Shown piece by piece: positions 16,501 through 24,271 of a stretch of DNA of 64,000 bases. A program made the position numbers and the translations under genes. The notes below the pieces were generated by a model that made no database searches, was not told the origin of the DNA, and was given only the letters and a program-made list of their open reading frames with translations. Position 1 is the stretch's first letter, and the number at the start of each line of letters is the position of its first letter. Origin of the DNA: CAYWKS01 sp964458935 (lineage in GTDB: Bacteria; Planctomycetota; Phycisphaerae; Phycisphaerales; Zrk34); the NCBI GenBank assembly GCA_964458935.1, contig CAYWKS010000002.1:1-64000 (forward strand), given 5' to 3'.

Positions 16501-17933
16501 TGGGGGAGGACATCCCCGTGGCCACGAGCGCCTCGGGGCTGCGGGGCGGCGACAAGATCAGCTTCAACTTCAAGTACCTGCCGATCGGCATCCTCCTCAA
16601 CGTCCGCCCCCGCGTCGCCGACATCGCCAACGAAGTCAGCATGCAGATCGACGGCATCGTCTCCGCCGAGGTCCCCGGCGAGGAGCTGAACATCATCGAC
16701 ACCGACTCGGGCGAGGTGCTGGCGTCGGCGCCGCGGATCAGCACCCGGCGGGTCCAGACCTACAGCCGTATCGCCAACAACACCCCGTTCATCATCGGCG
16801 GGCTCGTCAGCCGCGACCGCACGTCGACCAGGGAAAAGGTGCCGTTCTTCGGCGATCTGCCGCTGGTCGGCGGGCTGTTCCGCAATGAGACGACCGACAC
16901 GCTCAAGCGGGAGGTGATCATCGTGATCACGCCCTACGTGCTGCCGGGCAACAAGAAGATCGGTCGCAACATGCCCAAGGACGAGGACATGTTCGACAGC
17001 TTCGGCAATCGGCTGTTCCGCGACGCCTACCGCATCCGTTCCGAGGACGTGTTCGACCTGTCGTTCCTGAGCGAGAACCAGCAGTTGCGGCAGATGGCCG
17101 AACTCGCCGCCGAGGCGGTGCGGCGCGACTTCCGTCTCGCCGACCGCTACCCATTCACGAACGTGGTCGGCGGCCGGGTCCCCGGCGAGCACATCCTCGT
17201 CTACCGCCAGATGTACGAGGTGATCAAGCGGCTCGACATCGATGACCGCATCCAGCCGATGGAGCTGCGCGGCGAAGTCGAGGCCGACCCCATGATCTTC
17301 TTCCGGGCCAATGCCCGGAGCGTCTCGGGGTTCAGCGTCCGCTTCCTGTGGCCGTATCTCATGCGACAGACCGATGTCCGCGTCGACAGGCAATACCGGT
17401 CGGGCGAGGCGGTCTACCGGTGGCTGCAGGACAACGGCAAGGCGCTGGCGATGACGTACACGCTCGCCGAGACCACCGACCCCCAGCAGGTGCTCTCGCG
17501 GCCGGTGCCGGACGTGCGGCTGGTGGCGTGCCCGGACCGCGATGCATGGGACGAACTGCTGCACGAGCTGAACACGCCCGACGCCCAGGGCCGCCAACGC
17601 TTCACCATCCTGCTCCAGGAGGCCGGCGACTGGACGCGGCTGCGCCGGGCGGCGCTGGTCAAGCAGGTCGTGCAGCTCAACGCCAACGCCAAGGCGCTGT
17701 CGCTCGACAACTTCTCGGTCGGGCGGCTGCTGCTGATGCCCACCGTCCACGAGGACAAGGTCTACCTCATCGACGACGAGACAGCCAAGTACTTCTATTA
17801 CACCGAGCAGTACTACCCGGCGCTGCAGCGCGCCCTGACCGAGGACCTGCGGGCGCTTCGCCAGGCGTTGGATGAGCTGGGTCTGAGCCCCGATGCCGAT
17901 GGCGGGGGACGGCGCCCGACCCCGGCGCGATGA
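13518..17933 (+). CDS. ABC exporter fused to an outer-membrane secretin
   Basis: One open frame of 1471 codons. Residues about 20-340 are an ABC exporter membrane domain. Residues about 350-575 are its ATPase: Walker A GPSGVGKST (near 380), signature LSRGEKQR (near 484, variant of LSGGQ), Walker B ILILDEA (near 504) and THRPE. A basic, Ala/Gly/Arg-rich linker leads to a signal-like segment MLIGAILLGLAGGSAARAQ (602-620) with an ARA-Q leader-peptidase-type site. Then comes a secretin: N-domain-like region with LDLSYIEPDRCIALLKVLG, and the secretin core with SRPSVLTLDNRQASIRVGE and VPFFGDLPLVGGLFR (near 1108). About 330 further C-terminal residues have no assigned family. No stop codon separates the halves. 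A separate ATG at 15237 has AGGAGG 17 bases upstream, too far for a normal ribosome site. Domain calls are strong; a single mature protein is unproven. Confidence 0.8.
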   Translation: MAKHPTHRQTANRGTLRHARSLILPHRKRMVTVLLMLLGLTAVNMALPAFIKLLIDDVFPKNNWSLLGLVLAGIVGVYITRNTLYFFSKYNAVSIGEQVCFTLRKRLFEHLQRMNLQFYRQNPAGKVSSRVMNDSMIIQQFIQDELPTLLQSLLLFVALLAVLFAVNWSLAVACTIVLPMHLVMFWYFKRPIKASSHVAQEQLDVVQGNMIEKFLGAEVVKGFTAEHRENAAFMEAIELSRAKQMQGKTFHVAHKVAADLLVGVGTIALLGYGAYQVMGPRGMAIGEFVMFFGYVGMLYPNLLQLISGFSKYTKTAASLERAFEVLDTGPSEVSGKRRLPRPVMGTLRFDHVDVRYPDGPLVLEDITATIPAGQCCAIIGPSGVGKSTLVSLVPRLIEPVSGRVLVDNVDVAELDLQDLRETIGIAFQEMFLFDTTVLENLRYARPDADDQQIREVAQRTGAHDMIERLPDGYNTVLGEGGITLSRGEKQRLTLTRAMLKNPQILILDEATASIDQPSVHQIIPAILEFMQGKTTLMITHRPELLTHADRVIQLHDGRIAHCGRPEEVDTERFMLGIEPSPGARRAAARGAGGSRSGFRVGMLIGAILLGLAGGSAARAQDAAPDRGPGDAGPTAAAASSTGRFISLDGLTDIEAAELVGVVAARVRTELGYERAPEALVGELRDPPPNLRAVHVLARSGERGLGLVRVGYRTYLSQPPHLLVDGVTLTEDGRTPNARLTDVYTLVDSARDSLSRQQDNIDVGDLAIETLDLSYIEPDRCIALLKVLGYQCIEYKPGGESVGNAQILEPSGKVDPRQLPIVVSIPATDASKLVGESKIGGGAFGLSMTPSVASELPHHTAAAPTMQMMVLYHPAHPEQFSELRHRVHNSIDTAAKQILVEAMVLEISETGLSQLGVEWELTTPFGAEGLNQFQSMKIGRLPDNLTTEQSTLDLEISDVFGHFKATLRALVRDGEAEILSRPSVLTLDNRQASIRVGEDIPVATSASGLRGGDKISFNFKYLPIGILLNVRPRVADIANEVSMQIDGIVSAEVPGEELNIIDTDSGEVLASAPRISTRRVQTYSRIANNTPFIIGGLVSRDRTSTREKVPFFGDLPLVGGLFRNETTDTLKREVIIVITPYVLPGNKKIGRNMPKDEDMFDSFGNRLFRDAYRIRSEDVFDLSFLSENQQLRQMAELAAEAVRRDFRLADRYPFTNVVGGRVPGEHILVYRQMYEVIKRLDIDDRIQPMELRGEVEADPMIFFRANARSVSGFSVRFLWPYLMRQTDVRVDRQYRSGEAVYRWLQDNGKALAMTYTLAETTDPQQVLSRPVPDVRLVACPDRDAWDELLHELNTPDAQGRQRFTILLQEAGDWTRLRRAALVKQVVQLNANAKALSLDNFSVGRLLLMPTVHEDKVYLIDDETAKYFYYTEQYYPALQRALTEDLRALRQALDELGLSPDADGGGRRPTPAR

Positions 17934-17942
17934 CCCGGCCGG

Positions 17943-18278
17943 TCAGGCGATGGCCTGTTCCACGGTGGGCGCGGTCTTGAACACGTCGTTGAGGCGGGCA
18001 CGCTGCATGGCCTGCGCGACCGAGTCCCGCATGGCGGCCAGGTACACCGTCGCCCCCCGGCGCGTGGCGTTCTTGTGAAAGTTGACCAGCATGCCCATGC
18101 CGATGCTGGCGATGAATTCCAGCTCCGAGAGGTCGAGCACGATCCGCTTGCCCTCGGACAGCGGAACGCGGTGCAACTGAACATCGAGCTGATCGGTGTT
18201 GGCCACCGAGGCGTCGCCGATGAGTTGCACGACCACGGCATCCTGCTCTTCGCGCATGACGCAATTAAGGTCAGACAT
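17943..18278 (-). CDS. STAS-domain protein (anti-sigma factor antagonist type)
   Basis: A 111-residue single STAS domain of the SpoIIAA/RsbV kind. The hallmark is LDLSELEFIASIGMGMLV (about residues 46-63), which holds the serine that a partner-switch kinase would phosphorylate. Such proteins free a sigma factor or other partner from an anti-sigma kinase. The ATG at 18278 has GGAG six bases upstream; an earlier ATG at 18284 overlaps that GGAG and is rejected. No RsbW-like kinase or sigma factor is adjacent. It ends nine bases from the stop of the convergent ABC-secretin gene. Confidence 0.88.
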   Translation of the reverse strand: MSDLNCVMREEQDAVVVQLIGDASVANTDQLDVQLHRVPLSEGKRIVLDLSELEFIASIGMGMLVNFHKNATRRGATVYLAAMRDSVAQAMQRARLNDVFKTAPTVEQAIA

Positions 18279-18404
18279 GTTCATCTCCCGCGCAACGATT
18301 CAGCACCCGACTTCGCTGAAGCAAAGCTGCTACGAGCAGTGTACGGGATAATTCTAATCCGTGCGCGGGTATTTCGCCGCCTCAGGCCCGGTTGAACCGT
18401 GAAA

Positions 18405-18650
18405 TCAGCGTACGAGCCCCTTGAGGCGGTAGCCGGCGGCGAGCAGGAGTTTCGCGGCCGCGGGCGATGCCTCGAGAACCTCGTAGCCGTCCATCGCCGC
18501 GTCAATGGCGTTGGGCCGCTCGTGGATATCGCCGTCATCGATCATGAGCACCCCCTGGTCGCATTGGCCGGTGAAGTTCTGGCAAGATACGGTTGCCGTT
18601 CCGACCCACTGACCACGACGGACCTTGACATTGAGAACTGTCGTGTCCAT
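18405..18650 (-). CDS. Small hypothetical protein
   Basis: An 81-residue protein of unknown family (MDTTVLNVKVRRGQWVG at the start). It is predicted soluble: an N-terminal beta-rich half with two cysteines (SCQNFTGQC) and a C-terminal helical half (AAMDGYEVLEASPAAAKLLL). The start is supported by a clear GGAGG nine bases upstream. The open frame extends further upstream but without a ribosome site. It lies 126 bases upstream of the STAS gene on the same strand and could be co-transcribed with it. Confidence 0.6.
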   Translation of the reverse strand: MDTTVLNVKVRRGQWVGTATVSCQNFTGQCDQGVLMIDDGDIHERPNAIDAAMDGYEVLEASPAAAKLLLAAGYRLKGLVR

Positions 18651-18752
18651 AGCGCAAGGCCTCCGAGATGTGAAAACGAGAAATGCTGGAGTTACGCCTC
18701 CGGAACAAGTGTACCAATCGGGACGATCGGCATCCAACGAAAAAGCATCTAC

Positions 18753-18781
18753 TTGTCCAGAATAATGTATTGCTCTACACT
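18753..18781 (+). promoter_or_regulatory. Promoter of the acyl-CoA synthetase/CoA-transferase pair
   Basis: TTGTCC (18753-18758), a 17-base AT-rich spacer and TACACT (18776-18781) form a reasonable sigma-70-type promoter. Start of transcription is expected near 18788, about 40 bases before the ATG at 18827, whose GGAG lies six bases upstream. Confidence 0.5.
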
Positions 18782-18826
18782 GGCGGCCCGGAGCCGAAGC
18801 AGGTCCATCGCTGATCGGAGCGTCGT

Positions 18827-20929
18827 ATGAGTCTTGACGCGTTCTTCTCGCCTCGCTCGGTGGCCGTGATCGGCGCCAGCCGCACGCCCGGCAAGGTCGG
18901 CTACGAGATCGTGACGAACCTGCGCGACGGGGGGTTCGAGGGTGCGATCTATCCGGTCAACCCCAAGGCCGACGAGATCGAAGGCATCCGCTGCTACCCG
19001 GACCTGGCGAGCCTGGCGGACAAGCCGGACCTGGCGGTGATCACCGTGCCGGTGCCCTTCGTGGCCGAGGCGATGCAGCAGTGCGCGGGCGCGGGCGTCA
19101 AGGCGGCGATCATCATCACCGCCGGTTTCAAGGAGGTCGGCGAGGAGGGCGCGGCGCTGGAGCGGCAGGTCGTCGAGGTGGCGCGGCGGAACCACATCCG
19201 GGTGCTCGGGCCCAACTGCCTGGGCGTGATCGCCCCCTCAAGCAAACTCAACGCCAGCTTCGGCGACGCCATGCCCACCGTCGGCGGGATCGGGTACGTC
19301 AGCCAGTCCGGGGCGCTGCTCGCGGCGATCCTCGACTTGGCCCAACGCTCGGGCATCGGGTTCAGCAAGCTCGTGAGCATCGGCAACAAGGCCGACGTCG
19401 ACGAGCTGGACATCATCCGCGCGCTGGGGGCGGACCCCGATACGCACGTGATCGCCGGGTACCTCGAGAGCATCGGCAACGGCAACGATTTCGTCCGCGA
19501 GGCCGAGCAGATCTCCCACCACACGCCGATCGTCCTGCTCAAGGCCGGCGCGACCGAGGCGGGCGCGAAGGCGGCGTCGAGTCACACCGGCTCGATGGTC
19601 GGGTCGGAGGCGGTGTACGAGAGCGCCTTCCGCCGGGCGGGCGTGATCCGCTGCGCGTCGCTGACCCAGCAGTTCGACATCGCCCAGGCGTTCGCGTATC
19701 AGCCGCTGCCGAGCGGGCCGGCCGTCGCGGTCATCACCAACGCCGGCGGCGCGGGCATCCTCGCCGCCGACGCCATCGAGCGGGCGGGGCTGACGTTCGC
19801 CCGGCTCGACGACGCCACGATCGCGGCGCTGGGCGGGCAACTGCCGGCCGCGGCCAACATCCACAACCCCATCGACGTGCTGGGCGATGCGCTGGCCGAC
19901 CGCTACGAGTTCGCGCTCGACGTGGCGCTGAGCGATCGCCACGTCGACGTGGCGCTGGTCATGCTCACCCCGCAGGCGATGACCCAGAGCCGCGAGACCG
20001 CCGAGGCCGTGGTCCGCGTCTGCCGCGGCCACGGCGACAAGCCCGTCCTCGCGTCGTTCATGGGCGCCGACCTCGTGGCCGACGCGAACACGGTCCTGCG
20101 TAACGGCCGCGTCCCGCCCTACGACTGCCCGGAGGAGGCGGTCGAGGCGATCCGGGCGATGGTCGACCACGTCCACTGGCGCAACCGCCCGCAGCGGGTC
20201 GTGAAGATGTTCCCGGTCAACCGCCACCGCGTGGAGCGGATCGTGGAGCGGCACCTCCGCCGCAACGAGCGGGAGGTCGGGGAAATGGAGTCGAAGGAGA
20301 TCCTCGAGGCGTACGGGTTCCGCACGCCCCGCGGCGCGATCGCCACCACCGCCGACCAGGCCGCCAGCATCGCCGACCAGATCGGCTACCCGATCGTCAT
20401 GAAGATCTGGTCGCCGGACATCCTGCACAAGTCGGACGTCGGCGGTGTACGCGTGGGGTTGAACGGCCCGCAGGAGGTCCGCGACGCGTTCGACCTGATG
20501 ATGTACCGTATCCCGCAGAAGATGCCCGAGGCCAACATCCTGGGCGTGCTGGTCCAGGAGATGGTCCGCACCGGTCAGGAGGTGATCCTGGGGATGCAGC
20601 GTGACGCGCAGTTCGGTCCGCTGATGATGTTCGGCATGGGCGGGATCTTCGTCGAGGTGCTCAAGGACGTCAGCTTCTACCTCGCCCCGCTCACCGCCGA
20701 CGAGGCGCGGCAGATGCTCACCTCGACGCGGACGTGGAACATGCTCAAGGGCGCCCGCGGCCGCGAGGGTGTGGACATCGACGCCATCGCCGAGGCTTTG
20801 CAGCGGCTCAGCCAGCTCGTCACCGAGTTCCCGCAGATCCAGGAGATGGACATCAACCCCTTCGTGGTCGGCCCGCCGGGATTCAGCCCGATCGCCGTCG
20901 ACGCGCGAATCAGCATCGAGAAGGTGTAG
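18827..20929 (+). CDS. ADP-forming acyl-CoA synthetase (alpha-beta fusion)
   Basis: A 700-residue NDP-forming acyl-CoA ligase that interconverts acyl-CoA + ADP + phosphate with acid + CoA + ATP; acetate is the usual substrate. The N-terminal CoA-binding Rossmann domain starts SVAVIGASRTPGKVGYEI. Next is a succinyl-CoA-ligase-like domain carrying the phosphorylated histidine in ASSHTGSM (His near 252). The C-terminal third is an ATP-grasp domain (YPIVMKIWSPDILHKSDVGG, EMDINPFVV). This is the standard domain order. There is no GNAT domain on this protein, unlike Pat-type lysine acetyltransferases; a GNAT is instead fused to the next gene product. The two genes are nine bases apart and form an operon. 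Confidence 0.93.
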   Translation: MSLDAFFSPRSVAVIGASRTPGKVGYEIVTNLRDGGFEGAIYPVNPKADEIEGIRCYPDLASLADKPDLAVITVPVPFVAEAMQQCAGAGVKAAIIITAGFKEVGEEGAALERQVVEVARRNHIRVLGPNCLGVIAPSSKLNASFGDAMPTVGGIGYVSQSGALLAAILDLAQRSGIGFSKLVSIGNKADVDELDIIRALGADPDTHVIAGYLESIGNGNDFVREAEQISHHTPIVLLKAGATEAGAKAASSHTGSMVGSEAVYESAFRRAGVIRCASLTQQFDIAQAFAYQPLPSGPAVAVITNAGGAGILAADAIERAGLTFARLDDATIAALGGQLPAAANIHNPIDVLGDALADRYEFALDVALSDRHVDVALVMLTPQAMTQSRETAEAVVRVCRGHGDKPVLASFMGADLVADANTVLRNGRVPPYDCPEEAVEAIRAMVDHVHWRNRPQRVVKMFPVNRHRVERIVERHLRRNEREVGEMESKEILEAYGFRTPRGAIATTADQAASIADQIGYPIVMKIWSPDILHKSDVGGVRVGLNGPQEVRDAFDLMMYRIPQKMPEANILGVLVQEMVRTGQEVILGMQRDAQFGPLMMFGMGGIFVEVLKDVSFYLAPLTADEARQMLTSTRTWNMLKGARGREGVDIDAIAEALQRLSQLVTEFPQIQEMDINPFVVGPPGFSPIAVDARISIEKV

Positions 20930-20938
20930 CCGCTCGCC

Positions 20939-22822
20939 ATGACCACCAAGGCCGATACATTCGACTGGAAGCAGAACCACGCCGACCGCCTCAGCGAACC
21001 GGCCGCGGCGATGAAGCTGATCAACCCCGGTGACACGATCTTCATCGGCACCGGCTGCGCGCAACCCAACTGCCTGGTGCGGGCGATGGTGGACGCCCGT
21101 CACGTCCACGACGTGCACGTCGTGCACATGCTCACCATGGGCGAGGCGCCCTACGCGCAGGAGCCGCACCGCGCCCGCTTCGGGCTCAACACCTTCTTCG
21201 TCGCCGAGAACGTCCGCGAGGCGCTGGCCCGCGGCATGGGCGACTACACGCCGATCTTCCTGTCCGAGGTCCCCGCGGAGTTCGAGGAGGGCCGCATCCC
21301 CATCGACGTGGCGCTGATCCAGGTGAGCCCGCCGGACAGCCGCGGGCTGTGCAGCCTCGGCGTGAGCGTGGACATCGTCAAGGCCGCCGCCGCCAACGCC
21401 CACTACGTCATCGCCCAGGTCAACACGCAGATGCCCCGCACCCACGGCGACAGCTTCATCCACGTCAACCACGTCGACGTGCTCGTCGCCCAGGACGAGC
21501 CGATCTACGAAACGCCGGCCGCGAAGCTCGACGATCGGCTCCGCAAGCTCGGTGAGAACGTCGCCCATCTCGTCGAGGACGGCTCGACCATCGAGTGCGG
21601 GATCGGCAACGTCCCCCAGGCGGTCGCCCAGTTCCTCCATGGCAAGAAGGACCTGGGCATCCACACCGAGATGTTCAGCGACTGGGTCATCGAACTCGTG
21701 GAGTGCGGCGCCGTGACCAGCGCCAAGAAGTCGATCAACCGCGGCAAGATCGTCGCCAGCTTCTGCATGGGCTCCCGCAAGCTCTACGACTACATCGACG
21801 ACAACCCGCTGTTCGAGTTCTACCCGACCGAGTACGTCAACGACCCGTTCGTCATCGCCCAGCACGAGAAGCTGGTCGCGATCAACGTGGCGCTGGAGAT
21901 CGACCTGACCGGACAGGTGTGCGCCGACTCGATCGGTTACCAGCTCTACTCCGGGTTCGGCGGGCAGGTCGACTTCGTCCGCGGCGCCGCCCGCAGCCGC
22001 GGCGGCAAGGCGATCATCGCCCTGCCCTCGACCGCACGCGACGACACCGTCAGCCGCATCGTCCCCGCCCTCAGCGAGGGCGCCGGCGTCGTCACCACCC
22101 GCGCCGATGTCCACTACGTCGTCACGGAGTACGGCATCGCCTACCTGCACGGCAAGAGCATCCGCGAACGGGCCCTGGCCCTGATCAACATCGCCCACCC
22201 CAGGTTCCGCCAGCAGCTCGTCCAGGACGCCAAGCGGCGCGGCTTCGTCCCGCCCGATCAGATCGAGCTGTCGTGGGAGACGGTCCGCTACCCCGAAGAG
22301 CTCGAACGCCAGGTCACCCTCCGCGACGGCTCGCAGGTCACCTTCCGCCCGGTCAAGCCCACCGACGAGCAGACGCTCGCCGAGATGCTCTACTCGCTCT
22401 CGCCCGATTCGGTGCGCAAGCGGTTCTTCACCCACACCACCACGTTCCCGCACAAGGACGTGCAGCAACTGACCAACATCGATTACGAGCAGAACCTCGC
22501 GATCGTCGCGACCGTCCCCGGCCCGCAGGGCGATGAGGAGTTGGTCGGCATCGGCCAGTACTTCCTCGACCCCCGCAACATGGCCGCCGAGGTCGCCTTC
22601 GTCGTCCAGGACGACTGGCAGGACAAGGGCATGGGCTCCAAGCTCCTCAAGGACCTGGCGCAGGTGGCCATGAAGCGCGGCGTCAAGCGCCTCAACGCCA
22701 AGTGCCTGCCCGAGAACAAGGCCATGCTCGCCGTGTTCCAGAACTCCGGCCACCCCGTCCGCACCGAGTTCGACGGCGAGACCTACTCCATCGAAGTCGA
22801 CCTGTCCCCCGCGTCGACGTGA
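20939..22822 (+). CDS. CoA-transferase/hydrolase fused to a GNAT acetyltransferase
   Basis: A 627-residue two-part protein. Residues about 1-455 are an acetyl-CoA hydrolase/4-hydroxybutyrate CoA-transferase-type enzyme (AAMKLINPGDTIFIGTGCAQ, EYGIAYLHGKSIRERA, IAHPRFRQQL). Residues about 465-620 are a GNAT N-acetyltransferase (VTFRPVKPTDEQTLAEML, AEVAFVVQDDWQDKGMGSKL with the Q/R-x-x-G-x-G/A acetyl-CoA loop). The first half would move CoA between acids or release it; the second half would acetylate an amine, possibly a protein lysine. It is translated right after the ADP-forming synthetase. The pairing suggests acyl-CoA level control coupled to protein acetylation, which is inference. Confidence 0.9.
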   Translation: MTTKADTFDWKQNHADRLSEPAAAMKLINPGDTIFIGTGCAQPNCLVRAMVDARHVHDVHVVHMLTMGEAPYAQEPHRARFGLNTFFVAENVREALARGMGDYTPIFLSEVPAEFEEGRIPIDVALIQVSPPDSRGLCSLGVSVDIVKAAAANAHYVIAQVNTQMPRTHGDSFIHVNHVDVLVAQDEPIYETPAAKLDDRLRKLGENVAHLVEDGSTIECGIGNVPQAVAQFLHGKKDLGIHTEMFSDWVIELVECGAVTSAKKSINRGKIVASFCMGSRKLYDYIDDNPLFEFYPTEYVNDPFVIAQHEKLVAINVALEIDLTGQVCADSIGYQLYSGFGGQVDFVRGAARSRGGKAIIALPSTARDDTVSRIVPALSEGAGVVTTRADVHYVVTEYGIAYLHGKSIRERALALINIAHPRFRQQLVQDAKRRGFVPPDQIELSWETVRYPEELERQVTLRDGSQVTFRPVKPTDEQTLAEMLYSLSPDSVRKRFFTHTTTFPHKDVQQLTNIDYEQNLAIVATVPGPQGDEELVGIGQYFLDPRNMAAEVAFVVQDDWQDKGMGSKLLKDLAQVAMKRGVKRLNAKCLPENKAMLAVFQNSGHPVRTEFDGETYSIEVDLSPAST

Positions 22823-22870
22823 GGCGGTGCGGGCGTGGGGTCCCGCGACGCACCACGCCGGGCCGGCCCG

Positions 22871-24139
22871 TTACTCACCGGCGCGATGCCGGGCGAGTGG
22901 AACGATGTACACCGATCCTTCATCGGGCGCGCCGGGCTCGGCGAGCCGGAGCCGGGATTCGTCGATCATCCGCTCACTCAGGGCGAACCGCAGCGTCTGC
23001 CTGTCGTCGAGCTCGAGTGGCACGACCACGCCTTCGCCGATCTCCAGGCGGATGTCGCTGATACGCTCGATGGCGTGGCCCTGCGGTGCGAACCGGACCG
23101 TCACGCGGCGGCGGGGGGTTTCGGCATTGGGGTCGGCGTCGTGGACGGCCATCTCGATCGCGAACCCGTGCGTTTGCATGTTCTCGGGCGTGAGCAGGAT
23201 CGGGCTGCGCGGCGCTGGCGGCGCCGGTTCCGGCGGCGCCGGCTCAGGCGTTGCCCGACGCGGCGGGTAATAGCCGGCAAACAACACGACCTCACGCCCC
23301 GCGTCGCTGTGCACCCAATCCATGAACCGCTTGACCTGCGGCGTCGACGCCGTCGGGTGCACGTAGAAGTACAGCGGTCGGCTCAACGGGTAGCGGCCCG
23401 ACGAGACGTTCTCGCGAGTCGGCCAGAGGGCCGGCTCACCCGCCTTCGGCGACAGCCGGATCACCCGGGCGCCCTGCGAGTACCCCACGCCCCCGTAGCC
23501 CATCCCGCTCTGGTTGCGGCTGACGGCTGCGGTCAGCAGGGCGGTCGTCGAGACGTCATAGGCCCGCTCGGCGAAGTCCTCACCCGCGAGCACGAACTCG
23601 CGGACGTAGGTGCGCGTGCCCGAGTCCTTGTTGCGGTTGTAGATGTCGATGCGGCGGTTGAGCCCGCCCACGTCGCGCCAGTTGGTGATGTGGCCCGTGA
23701 GAATCTGGCGGAGCTGGTCGAGGTTCAGCCGCGAGATCGGGTTGTTGTTGTGCACGTAGACGGCGATCCCATCCAGCGCCACGACGTGCTCCATCGGCCG
23801 GGTGCCGGCCTCCTCGGCGAAGGCGCGCAGCTCGGCCGGCTTCATCGCGCGGGACGCCGCGGCGATGTCCGTCGCATTGCTCATCAGGGCGCGGATGCCG
23901 CCTTCCGAGCCCCCGCCGACCACGGTGAACTGCACCTGCGGGTTCCGCTCGGCATACTTGGCCGCCAGTTCCCGATTCAGCGTCACCATCGTGTCCGAGC
24001 CGTGGAGGATGATCTGATCGGCGGCCGGCGCGGGACGACCCGCGGCCAACGTCAACGATGCGACCACGGCGACCATGCCCAGGGCACGCAGGCCCGGGCG
24101 GACGCCGGTCAACGGTGCAGCCCAATCCGGATGCAGCAT
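22871..24139 (-). CDS. PstS-like phosphate-binding protein with C-terminal extension
   Basis: A 422-residue periplasmic binding protein. A signal peptide (VVASLTLAAGRPAPAA) is followed by the PstS fold: IILHGSDTMVTLNRELAAKY, VVGGGSEGGIRALMSNATDI and NRNKDSGTRTYVREF. These motifs supply the phosphate ligands. After about residue 300 there is a Pro/Glu linker and an added domain of about 110 residues (ILLTPENMQTHGFAIEMAVH) of unknown type. No pstC, pstA, pstB or phoU is nearby. The ATG at 24139 follows a GGAGAG; an ATG six codons upstream is the alternative. It is convergent with the CoA-transferase gene. Confidence 0.85.
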   Translation of the reverse strand: MLHPDWAAPLTGVRPGLRALGMVAVVASLTLAAGRPAPAADQIILHGSDTMVTLNRELAAKYAERNPQVQFTVVGGGSEGGIRALMSNATDIAAASRAMKPAELRAFAEEAGTRPMEHVVALDGIAVYVHNNNPISRLNLDQLRQILTGHITNWRDVGGLNRRIDIYNRNKDSGTRTYVREFVLAGEDFAERAYDVSTTALLTAAVSRNQSGMGYGGVGYSQGARVIRLSPKAGEPALWPTRENVSSGRYPLSRPLYFYVHPTASTPQVKRFMDWVHSDAGREVVLFAGYYPPRRATPEPAPPEPAPPAPRSPILLTPENMQTHGFAIEMAVHDADPNAETPRRRVTVRFAPQGHAIERISDIRLEIGEGVVVPLELDDRQTLRFALSERMIDESRLRLAEPGAPDEGSVYIVPLARHRAGE

Positions 24140-24271
24140 GGCCAACTCTCCCACCATCGGATGTGTAGCTATTGCATGTTACCGGCCGGCGAGGCACGCT
24201 AACAAGGGAAATCCGGGGTGAGGGGACCGGCGGTTGGGCTCGGCCGGGCGCGACGCTAAGCTGGGCGGGTG

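Noticed and set aside
15237..17933. The secretin as a separate gene starting at 15237
   Set aside because: AGGAGG is 17 bases from the ATG, too far for normal initiation, and no stop codon ends the ABC part. It is kept as an alternative in the findings but not annotated separately.
19238..22753. A 1171-codon open frame on the minus strand
   Set aside because: It is antisense to the acyl-CoA synthetase and CoA-transferase genes, which have clear families. The frame stays open because of the GC-rich third codon positions of those genes, and its translation shows no domain.
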